From positions 95,431,882 to 95,495,881 of the forward strand of contig CAXKWD010000005.1 in NCBI GenBank assembly GCA_964059195.1: 64,000 bases of DNA, read 5' to 3'. Position 1 is the stretch's first letter. Every line of letters starts with the position of its first letter. The position numbers were made by a program, and so were the translations under genes. Positions 11,501-23,500 of the stretch are shown here, one piece after another. Under the pieces are notes generated by a model, which saw only the letters and a list, made by a program, of their open reading frames with translations, made no database searches and was not told the origin of the DNA. The DNA is from Ectobius pallidus. Its lineage: Eukaryota > Arthropoda > Insecta > Blattodea > Ectobiidae.

Positions 11501-14500
11501 CTAATAAAAAACAACATAGACCTGATCAACAACATTCAAGACAAACACATCCCACACAATAGTACACTAGGCTCATTTGACATATCAAACATGTACACCA
11601 GCATACCAGTAACAGAAACCCTTACAATACTAGAAGGTATGCTAAAAGAAAACAAAGTACCAGACCCTGAAATAAAAGAAATTATAAACATAACAGACAT
11701 CATCACCAAACAAAATTATTTCACATATAACAACAAATACTACACACAAACAGAGGGACTACCAATGGGATCACCCATCTCGTCAATCCTAGCGGAAATA
11801 TTCATACACAACATTGAACAAACACATATACTAAACGATAAAAATAAACACTCCAACAAAATCATCTACTGGTACAGATATGCAGATGATATCATATTCT
11901 TGTACAATGGAAACACCCGACAAGCTGAACAACTACACCAATACATCAACAACTTACACCCAAATCTAAATTTCACATTGGAAACAGAAAAAAACAATTC
12001 CATAAATTTCCTTGATCTCACAGTAGCAAAAAAAGACAACAAACACAAATTCAAAATATACAGAAAACCCACAACCACAACAACTCTCATACACAACACA
12101 TCAAACCACCCTATACAACACAAACATGCAGCTTTCCACTCTATGATCCACCGACTAATAAGTATACCAATGGAAAAAACGGACTACTACCAAGAACTGA
12201 ACACAATCAAATATCTAGCGCAACAAAACGGATACAATCCCGAAATGATAAATTCAATGGTCAAAAAAGCAGAACGAAAAAGACACACACAAAACCCCCA
12301 ACAAACACAAAAAGATAAATTCATCACACTGACGTACCAAAACAATAAAATGTACAAAGTCGCTACCTCATTTAAAAAGCTGAAATACAAAATTGCATAC
12401 AGAACAAACAACACCCTGAAAAAACACCTCACAAACAAACACACACACACAGACAAATTTAATTCAACTGGTATATACAAACTCAAATGCCAAGACTGTC
12501 CCAGTTTCTACATAGGCCAAACAGGCAGATCATTTCGAACCAGATACAAAGAACACATCAAAGCTATCCACCAAGCACAAAACAAATCAAATTTTGCAGA
12601 GCACATCATCACAACAGACCACAATTATGAAAACATAAACACAGACATGGAAATACTACACTTCACACACAAAAGCAAGAAATTAAATACATTGGAACAA
12701 TTCGAAATTTACAAACACACAAAATCACACCCAACATCAGTTTTAAATAACCAACTCAATTTCAGATCACACACGCTATTTGACACATTAATACACACAG
12801 GCAGTCAAACCAAACCCCCATCACCTACCCCCACCTCCACTACACCCCCACCATAACAGACACCCCCACAAACACCTGCTCCAGAGACCTCAGTTGACAC
12901 TCTGCTGATGATGCAGGAACACCACCTGCGAAACGGCCGTCCGGAAGTTTACTAAGGTAAATAAAGTGCGTTGAAGAAAGTATTTTTATTTAACTATTCC
13001 ATAATTAATTTCAAGATTTGAGATACATCTGTTTTTTGTACTAAATTGTATAAAATGGGTCTTATCAATATTAAGTGTCATTTTATTAGCTAGAAACCAT
13101 GTGTTTAACTCGTGAAAAGCCTTTGTAGCTATTCTTGATAAATGTTCTTGTGACGTTCCTGTTACAAGTACACTAGTATCATCTGCGAAGAGCAATACCT
13201 TTGATTCGTCACTTAAGTTATAGGGCAAATCATTAATGAAAATTAAAAAGAGCAAAGGTCCCAGTATTGATCCCTGAGGTACCCCATTCTTAACAATCCC
13301 TAGGTTAGATTCATTTCCATTTATTATTACCTTTTGAGTTCTATCAGAAAGATATGATTTGAACCACTTAAGTGTTAAATTATCGAACCCATAATGATCC
13401 AATTTTTGAAGTAATATTTCATGATTTATACAGTCAAATGCTTTAGATAAGTCGCAGAAAATTCCCAGAGCATATTTCTTTTTATCTAACGCTTCCAATA
13501 TTTCTGTACCGGTAGTAAGTTGAAATGTAGCATTCTCAGTGGACATGCCACTTCTAAATCCAAACTGAGATGAAGTAAGAATGTCATTCAAATTAAGATA
13601 GTGTATTATGCGGTTGTACATGACTTTTTCAAAAACTTTTGAAAATGAGGTTAAGAGTGATATAGGTCTGTAATTTGATGGTAGATTTTTGTCACCTTTT
13701 TTAAAGAGGGGCTTAACAATAGCATGCTTCAGTCTTTCTGGAAATATTCCATTTTCTAATGAACAATTGCATATGTGACTAAGAGGTTTACTGAGTTCCG
13801 ATGAGCAGCTTTTTAATAACTTATTACTTATCTCATCCCATCCAGATGAGCTTTTACTTTTGAGAGACTTGATTATATTTTCAATTTCTATGTGGGAAGT
13901 CAGGTTCAATTGAAATCTATGGTTCCAAACTGTAGATTTTGTTAGTAGGTCTACTGCCTTAATGTTAATATTATTTATAGGAATACATTTCTCTGCAATA
14001 TTTATAAAGTGACTATTAAAAGCATTTGTAATGTCTGATAAATTATCTAGTTTTATGTTTTGGTATATTAATGATGTACAATCATTGTTTCCCTTTGTTC
14101 TCCCCGTTTCGTTTTTTATTATATTCCATACAGTCTTAACTTTATTATTTGATTTATTAATTACTTGTGAAAAATGCCTACTTTTTGCTTCTTTGATTAC
14201 TTTCTTCAGTATGTTGCAATACTTTTTATAGTATTACTTATGAGTTTGGTTGTTACTCCTATATTTTAGGTAGAGCTCTCTTTTGTTTGCACATGATATT
14301 TTAATACCAGCAGTTAACCATGTGTCATTCCTTGAATTAGGTAAATTAGCAGTTTTCTTTTTTGGAAAATTTTCCTCAAAATGTCGTGACACTATGTTTA
14401 GGAATTCACTTAATTTACTATCTACTTTGTCATAGGATAACATAGATTCCCAGTTTTCATTCGCAAGATCTTGTTTGAAATTTAAAATTGAATCGTCATT

Positions 14501-17500
14501 CATTACTCTAGTCATATTACTATGAGCATGTTTACTGTTCGAATTTACTTTAATATTGTTCAGCACTAACATTTGTGCATCATGATCTGATAATCCATTT
14601 AATATTGGAAGTACTTTAAAATTAAAATGTTTTTCTATATCTATGAATATATTATCTATTGTTGTTTGGGAGTCGTTCTGAATTCTCGTTGGAAAGTTTA
14701 CTATGAAATCTAGATTATAGCTACCCAATAAAGATATCAGTCTGATCTTCTTCTCACTATCAATTGAGAAATCTACATTAAAGTCCCCACACAGTATAAT
14801 ATTTACGTTAGCACTATACAGTGAATTAAGAACCCTTTCTAACTGATTTACAAAATAATTGAAATTACCTGATGGTGCCCTGTAAATGGCTAGTATTACA
14901 AATGTATCATTGTCGAAATTCAATCTGGCTGAACAACATTCAAAATCCTGTTCTTTACAGAAGGAACTTGTGTCTATATCACTGAAATGTAAGTTTCTTT
15001 TGATAAATATACTCACACCTCCACATTTAATGGAATGTCTACAAAATTTTGAACATAGTGAAAAATTATCAATTTTTAATTGTTCCAGATCTGTTTCTGC
15101 ACAGTGGTGTTCCGTTAGACAAATAACTTGAATTTCCTGTTTATTAGAATTAATTGTATCCTGAATGGCTAAGTTAAATTCTTCAATTTTATTTTCAAGC
15201 CCCCTTATGTTTTGATGAAATAGTGCAAATGATTTATTAGTTCTAGCTATAGGCCTAAGTGTATTACTATTATTGACTTGAGATATGCATATAGGCCTAA
15301 GCTGTTGGATTCTTTCACTTAGATTCCCCCTAAAAAACGAGTCGAGCCACCATCTATGACAGGAATAGGCCTGTTACAATCTAGTACATTACACTTCAAC
15401 TCTTCTGCAACCAGTTCTGCCAGTGTCTTCTTTCCTCGAAGGTTGAGATGGAGTCCATGCCTGGTATACTCTCCCCTTCTTAAGCTGCTAACAGAAACAA
15501 CATTGAAGTTAATATGATCACTAGAGAATTTCCACAACTTATCATTTATAGCTTTTACCTTTGATCGAAGCGAGGGCTTGTCGTACCTGTGGAATAATTC
15601 AACAAAATCTATATTAGTATGCATGCTACCTTCAGAAATACTATCAAGATCTGCTGCAACTGAATAGCTCGGATCTCTGTCTAGGCTGTTCCCGGCTCCT
15701 CCAATAATCACCACCCGGTCCTCCTTGGTGAATCCTTTGGTCAGTCCCTTGATACCTGAAACAACATCACTAAGTCCAGCATTAGGTTTACATAAACATT
15801 GCACTTGAAAATCGTCTCCTACGGCAGCTTGAAGAGCAGATCCCATGTGTCTGGCGTGACTGCTACCTAAAACTAAAATCTTTCTCTTATTAGTGGGCCT
15901 ACATGTAGAAGCTGGTCTGGGTGGCTGGGCTTCTTCTTTGTCTACAGCATCATCTTCGGTATCTAAAACAGAGAATCTATTGTTAGTACTGACAGGCTGA
16001 GGGTTCTGCACTGCTATCTCATTCATTCTGGATGATCTCCTTCTGCGATTAGGCCTCAGAATATCTGCAAAGGAAACAAAACTGGAATTAAAATTTACAT
16101 CATCACTAGTTCCTTCCATGAGGTCAACCTGCAAGTTACAATTTACTGGTACATCATTTCTGCCCTTCAGTTCAGCTTGCAGTTTCTTCACGTCGTCCTG
16201 TAACAAATCAATAGCACATTTTAGGTCATTAATCTCCCTGTCCTTGATGCAAAGTCTACACAGCCAATCTCCATCGGGAACATCATCCAAACATAACCTA
16301 ACACATTTAAAATGAAACCACACATCACATGAATCACACTGTATACCCTCATCTACGTGGTCAGTACAATTTCCACATAACCCGCTGGAAGTCATTTCTG
16401 CAACAGAGAAAGAACAGAAAGTTAGTAAAATCAGAAACAACTATAATAAGACAAAGCAATAATAACACTAATAATATTAAAGTGACGATAATAGGCGTGT
16501 CTGTGAACAGCTGATTTCCTAACAAAGGGTGGTCAGTTCTGCAGTTCAAGTCTCCCCCTATCGTTAGGTGCTCAGTTTTAGGTACTACAGATATTACCGT
16601 GCTGAGGCTTTCTATAATATCTATAGCATTCAGTTCAGGCTGAAAGTAAGCTCCTATAAATGTTCCTTGTTTAGTTTCAATTCCAAGAACATTGCTCGTT
16701 TTGTGTATTATCTTAAAGCAGCTATAATTGTGGGTAAACATGTTGACAAACCTTGCGGGAGATATAGTATTGCACATTTTCGAAACCTGTTGATTCAGTT
16801 TATGGTACATTATTCTACAAATGCGCTTCGCTACGGCTGCTGTGTCTGCTTGTTCTTAGCTATGTGGATAGTATTATGCATTATTTAGACTATCTGGTAC
16901 TGATAAGCAATATACCGGTACAAGAAGGACAGTTTGTCATCTGCTTTGCTCAGAAACAAAAAACATCACATCATCCATGCAAATGTGCATATCGCGTGAA
17001 CGGGTCCTAGACTAGAAGTGAATATTTCTTGTAACTTACTTTGGCAAAACGGAACAACAGGTTGCCACTTAAGCTTCACCTACCCCGGCCGAACATTGCC
17101 ATGGCGATGGCCCTCTTCTCTGCTTCCCTAGCCACCAGCAAGACCCTTGTGATGGGTCGGATCCTTTCAGTGCTGAGAGTGTGCTCTTTCGCTTTGCTCC
17201 TTGTGAGGAGGCGCTCCTCGAGAGTTGTTGAAAGAGCATTTTAGCTCCAAAACTCACAGGAGTGCAGGCTACCTACCCTACACATTGCTCCTCATGGCAA
17301 CTTGCTCTTTCGACTTTCCTTCTCTCTGCCCATTCTTCAACTTGCTCTTTCGATTCCTCTTCTCTCATTCTTATCTCATTCTGTCAATTCTCACTCTCCA
17401 GCAAAGCATGCTATTCCAGTTTAGAAAATGTCATCCAATGACATGGCTCATACTACCTCAAACTGCAGAACAGTAAGTGGTGTAAAAGCACTTGTTCCTC

Positions 17501-20500
17501 TGATTGGCTGTTTACAATATTGCATAAGGAGTGCAAATTCGACTCTTCGACTCCCTCTTTCATCACTCTATCAATTTCCGCTCTCCAGCAATGTGTGCTC
17601 TCAGTTTAGAAAAACGTCAGCCAATGAAAAGGCTTGTACTGTCTCAAACTGCAAAAATAGTATGCTGTGTAACAGTAGGCCTACCTGTTCCTCTGATTGG
17701 CTATATGTCTTTAAGATTCGCGTTTGCTTGTCGATAGATGGCATTGCAGTGAACAACATTGTACAGGGGAGTGCGAATTCGACTTTCTTCTTTCACTGTC
17801 TTATTCTATCAATTCTCGCTCCCTCAATGCGTATGGAGTGCAGATGTGTAGGCCTACATTTAAAATCCAGTGCATCTAGTGATATAAAAGGTTGGTGTGT
17901 AGTGGAGGTTTAGAGGAGCAGTAGGAAGAATTGTGAAAGCAAGCAAGGAGGCAAAGAGGGGTTTGAACTACTCGCTCTTTTCTTAGGAGCGAGCATAGAG
18001 GTGCTCTAAAGAGAGAGTTGTTCACTTGTAATGATGGATAGTAGTTAAGACGACTGGCTATGATGCTAGTGGTCCTGTGTTCGAATCCGTTCAAGTGCGA
18101 AAATTTGTAGGATAGGAGTAGATCCCAAATAGGTAGGGTGAAGGAGAGAAGGGAGGTTATAAGAGAGAGAGCAAGAGAAGAGGAAAAGGGACAAAAAAGA
18201 TTAAATTTTATCCAATTTCCAACGCTGCTAGTAGTTCCATCATTGCTACCTAGATGTCTCTCATTGTATAATAGTGAGTTGGGTGGGCGGAGCTTAAGTA
18301 GTGACCTGTTCTTCTGTTTTCCCCTCCTGCCTATGGTTTCTTTTATTGTCTCATCGACACTGATGGAAGAGGAGCCAAAATAAGATGGGAGAAAATAGTA
18401 ATTTTAACACTTTCCATACCTTGTCATTTTTCAGCGTTATCACCCTGTGAACTGGATGTTTTCTTCTGTTTTTGTGATTTAAAAAAATATACAATAGCCT
18501 ATGTATTATTACAAAATAATTACTTACTTACCCATGAAACTTGAAACTTTCTCTTTCTAGAAATGATATTCTTTTTGTATTCACTCTCATATAAATATTT
18601 CACAGGCAGATAAATGGGAGGCTGTTTTGGGGTTTTATTTTTTTCGTAAATAATTGTTTCAAGGTTTAAAGGGTTAAAAAGCTATTTATTGCAAAAGTAC
18701 TAACTAAAATTAGGTACTGAAATAATACATAATATAGCCTAGAATGCCAACAACTTTCTGGTTGCATAGCCTATTGTCTGGTAATTAACACGTGTGTGTT
18801 ATTCTTTGAATCACTCTGGCATACACAGTCCAATGTTACACACTTTGCACCATCTTGACTCCCTTCTCACTTTTTGTCCAGTTTCTTTCTTTTCTTTGTC
18901 TGCACACATATCGTCTTCGTCAGTAGGGCTACCTGTAGATACATCCTGATATGATCCAGAATAATCAGAATAAACATTTCAATCAACAGGAGAAAAGCGT
19001 AAAAAGCAGACTTCATCCTATTCGGACATCTTCACGAATGCTAGCCTACAGTATTTTTCATATGAGAAGCCTTTTCCTTCACCGCCAATCACGTGTACGG
19101 GCTAAAGAACTGCCGCTTGCAGTAAGAGTCTTCCCTCCGTCTCGCCGTCTCTGATAGGACCGCGTATCTAAGCAGGAGAAGGAAGAAAGGGCTTGTCATC
19201 TGCAAAACACTGTAGCTTGTTGATGTTGTGGCAATTGCAGTAGGTCGATATAAATTTAATAGAAAAGTCTATATAAATTGATACAAGAATCGACAAACGT
19301 GTATGAAGCACATTCTGTTGGGAAGTACATAAACTAAGCTTCATGTTTATCTGTTCAAAACCTGTATTACACCACATATTCTCCCATTGCTGAGCATTGA
19401 AACGCACACAACACATACACAGACAAGTATGTTCACAACCCCTACGGACGTTAAAACCTAACATGGTGTGACGTCAATAAATAAAAGTGAAGTGAAGTGT
19501 GGAACATGCACAACATAAGAGATCGAGGTAGTGAATCAGAACAAAAGTTTGGGATTGTGAAAGAAGCATGGTTTGTAAGTCTAATACATTCAAATTTAGC
19601 AGTGAATAATTAAATACATTAAAAACATTCCTGCTTTGACTGGTAGTGCACTCGCACAATGGAAAACTGTAGTGGTATGCAGCATTGTGAAAGAGGCAGT
19701 ATTATATTCAAAGACTATCATAGGGACCTATGTTTGCCTTGCAAGTTGTTGTTGGCGTGTTACTGTTCAGAAATAAGTTAATTGTTTTTACAAAATAAGT
19801 TGGAGATAATTTAGTCAGCTGCACGCTGTGTTATTGTTTATATGATTGTTTGTATAAATTTGTGATCTTTTTCTCTATTTCGTTGAGGATGTTGTGTAGG
19901 TGGTTCATAATTAGGTAAATTCACTCACGAGATGGGTCCCTCTACATTGAGACTTTGCCCATAATTATTGAAACTGAAAATTTGGTAGCCTAACTTGCAA
20001 AGGTTTATTCACACACAAAAAGTTGACAAACCGTTTCCTTACCGAACCGATCCCAATCTGGACAATCTTCGGTTCGTCGGGCCCCAAGTTATGATAATGC
20101 TAACTGCCAGCTGCTAATGTTGTCTAATATCACGACGTTTCTAACCTAACTTTGGCATATCGTGAGGTTGAACCTGATGGGATTCTTTGGCATTGTGCTC
20201 TCTATATATTTCCTTTTTTTTTTAGAAAAACGAAAAACGGCCATATTTGAGGTTGTTCTTTAGAACTTACAACAGACATCAGTTTCGGGTCAGAATGCTG
20301 CGGTGAAGCTCTGCCCACTCTCACCCGCCAGCCCACTTCCCCTATTTCCCCTGTCTGCCTAGCCTTGTGCGGGCTTTTATCCTGCTCAATGCCAGCACTG
20401 CAGCTCACTGTTAATCTTATCCACTCTTAATCATATGCACTAATTATGATACAACATTACGAAAATGTACCATATCAAAAATACAATCACCAGAGCCTGT

Positions 20501-23500
20501 TTAGTGTTACTCAGGACCCATCACGTGACGGTGATATTATCCAGCAAAGCGTTTTGGGCTTGATTGGTATGCCATGTGCAAGATGACTTAATTAATGCAG
20601 CAAAAATGATACTTGCACCAAAACAGCTATTTCTCATGTATTATAAGCTCTACACTTAAATAGATGAATTTTCCCTTCATCGATCAGTAGTCAGTCATGG
20701 TATGGTGGTTAAGGCTGCTAGCTATGGTGCTAGTGATCCCATGTTTGTATACTGGTCAATGCTTGACATTTACAGTTAGAAATAGGTCTCAAATATGTAG
20801 GTAGGGTGAAGAGGAGATGAGAAGAAAGGAGGAGAAGGAAGAGAAGAAACAGAGGAAATAAATTGTTTAAGTTAATTTTTTCCCTGTTTCACCTTTTGTT
20901 TAATAGATGGTGTTGCTAGTTATGGCTCTCACTCCAATCTCTACTGCACTTTGCCTTGGCAATGGCCTGCTTCCCCTGGCATCCCCTAGCAGCAACTTAT
21001 CTTCCCCTGGCCTTCAAGCCTTTCCCCTTGTAAGCTGATCATAGTTTGATCTAAATAAAAGTTTATTAAACAATAAACATTCATAAAATGGTATTTAAAC
21101 ACCGTACATTATTATATAACTGAAATAAAATTAAAGTTGAGTAAATATAATTAAACTTGATCACAAAACAAGTGAGCAAATATGGAATTTGCTAGCCTAT
21201 TTTAGAGAGCATTGACGTCAAAAATGATAGCTTACGAGGGCGGTTCGTAAAGTAAGTTCCGATATCTTTTTTTTCAGAAAACCCTTTATTGTAGGGACTT
21301 TTATTACACACCAGTGAACAGTACACTCTTTCAGCTATTTTCAACATAATTTCCGCTAACATTCAGACATTTGTCATACCGCTTCACAAGCTTCGAAATT
21401 CCTTCTGCATAAAACTCTGCCGCCTGTGCGTGTAGCCGCCCGTTGACGCTCTCCTTGAGCTCCTCATCCATTTGAAATCGCTGCGTTCCGACAGTCCAAC
21501 GAATTTGTGGAAAATGCTCTGAGAGAGGAGACATGGTGAAACGGAAATTCTCTCTGACCACTTCATCCACTTTTGCAACAAGTTCATCATTCACAACAGA
21601 CGGTCGGCCACTTCGTTCTCCATCATGGACGTTAGTGCGTCCGTCACGAATTTCACGACCTCAACGTCGAACCTTAGTGTCACTCATAATGTTCCCATAC
21701 ACTTCAGTAATCTCACGATGAAATGCTGCCGGTGCCATTTGTTTTTCTCACAGAAATCGTATTACTCCATATACCTCACACTTGGCGGGATCTCTTATCG
21801 CTGCGCACATTTCAAACGCCTGTATTGTTGAGATAAATGGCCGAAAACAATCTCACAGTTATACTGCCGTGAACGTAATGAACCAAGCTACACAACGGAA
21901 CACAGTTCGCGATGCTAGCGCCACTCATTCGCGTGTTGTGAGAGATCGGAACTTACTTTACGAACAGCCCTCGTAGTTTAAAATTCACGAAATTGGAAAA
22001 ATAATGTTGCATGTATCCATATAACAGTAGCTGATAAATTAAAATACAAAATAAAAGCCTACTCAGAGTCTTATGGTACCGGTAATAATATGTAAATACG
22101 AGGGTGTATCAATAAATAACCGGACAAATTTAATTGTATTTAAATAAACCGCCCTGGAGTGCAACAGCTGCTAGTCGCGGAAAGGTGAAACCTTCGTCTA
22201 GCAGTGCTGTGAATCCCAATCATGCAGAACGATTCACTTAGGAGTTAGACCTGGATACCGCAGGTGGTGTTTGCTGTACCCAACATGGAACTGAATTTGC
22301 AGCAATGCGCATCAATAAAAGTTTTGTGTTCTTCTAGACAAACCTCCTACAGAAACTTTAGAAATGGTGCAGCAAGCATATAAAGACCATTCTGCTTTAG
22401 GCAGAACACAAGTCTTTGAGTGGCACAAACATTTCAAAGAGGGTTACGAAGACCTTCATGATTCTCCGTGCTCTGGAAGACCCATAACAGCAAAAACGGA
22501 AGTTATCTGCAACATAATTGATGCAATTGTGCAAGAAGATCGTCACATAACAATTGCAAAGGTTGCAGATATATGGTAATGAATTTGTCTTTTGGAACCA
22601 GATCTTGCCAGGGTTGTTAAAAAACATGTTTTTTTTAAAAAAGAACAAGAAAAACCTTTTTGTTTTGTTTAAAACGTTTTATGTGTGAACAACAATGTTG
22701 GTTGTTTTAAACGTGTTTTTTTAACATTTTTTATGTTTACAACAATGTTGTTTGTTTAAAAAAAGTTTAAATTGTTCATTTTGTTTAAATCAACCATTTT
22801 AATGTATAGGGCCTATTATATACATATGCATATATATGTATATATATATATATACAGTTGAAATGTTTAAAACATTTTAAACAATTTGTTTTAAACATTT
22901 TTTAGCATATGTTTATAACACTTTTTAATTGGGTGTTAAATTTAATTATGCAGACAATTTACATTTTGTCAATCCAATGACACCCTGTGCTAAGATGTTC
23001 AAGATTTACGAGTCGTAGACTTAATAGTATTTGAAAATACATTTTGTACCAGTAGTATTTGTTTATGATTTAATAGTTCATGATTAATAAAAAATAATAC
23101 AAACTACTGTTTAATTACTGCCTTTACTGCTCAACTGATGATTGACTTTCACCATGCTTTACGTGGTCTTAGCCACCTTACATTATCAAACTTACAAGGA
23201 ATATCCTACTACAGTGTTGCCAAATTGACACATTCAATATTTAATATTAATAATCTCTTTCTTTAAAAAGGAAGACCACAAAATAGATGGTAGGATGCAG
23301 TCAGAAAAAATTCAAATCAATTACTCAAAATCAGAAACTGGAAGCTGGCGACAGAGGATAGAGAAGTCTGGAGGAAAAGGATACAAAAGACACTACCTCA
23401 CATGATTTTCTGGTATTCTGGCCCTAGTTATTTTGTTTGTTTTCTGTTTGTTTTCTGTTTACAGCACTAACAGGGTTTCACTGACTTGACAAAATGTAAA

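Larger units (their letters stand above)
10736..12998 (+). mobile_element. Penelope-like retroelement with inverted terminal copy
   Basis: The 357-bp left end (10736-11092) is the inverse of the right end (12642-12998). I found one difference between them, the A in TTTCGAAGGTGG against C in the right arm. Between them lies the RT plus GIY-YIG coding region, open from about 11096. The left arm replaces the missing 5' part of the element and is joined in opposite orientation. The sense strand is strongly A-rich. It was inserted into LINE B, with AATTATGG present on both sides and about 33 bp of extra sequence at the left junction. Confidence 0.85.
12999..16515 (-). mobile_element. LINE B (CR1-like), 5' part: ORF1 and most of ORF2
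   Basis: A largely preserved CR1/Jockey-group non-LTR retrotransposon on the minus strand. From 16515 downward it has a 5' leader, ORF1 (PHD finger plus SGNH domain, 15319-16395), then ORF2 with APE endonuclease and reverse transcriptase. Its 5' end follows GGAAATC, also found after the 3' tail near 9940. ORF2 has one in-frame stop (14234-14236) and a probable 1-base shift near 15205 at the endonuclease start. The Penelope element interrupts the rest. Confidence 0.85.

Noticed and set aside
17041..17913. Several plus-strand frames of 60-160 codons
   Set aside because: They run across diverged tandem repeats and shift phase between units; no conserved protein pattern.
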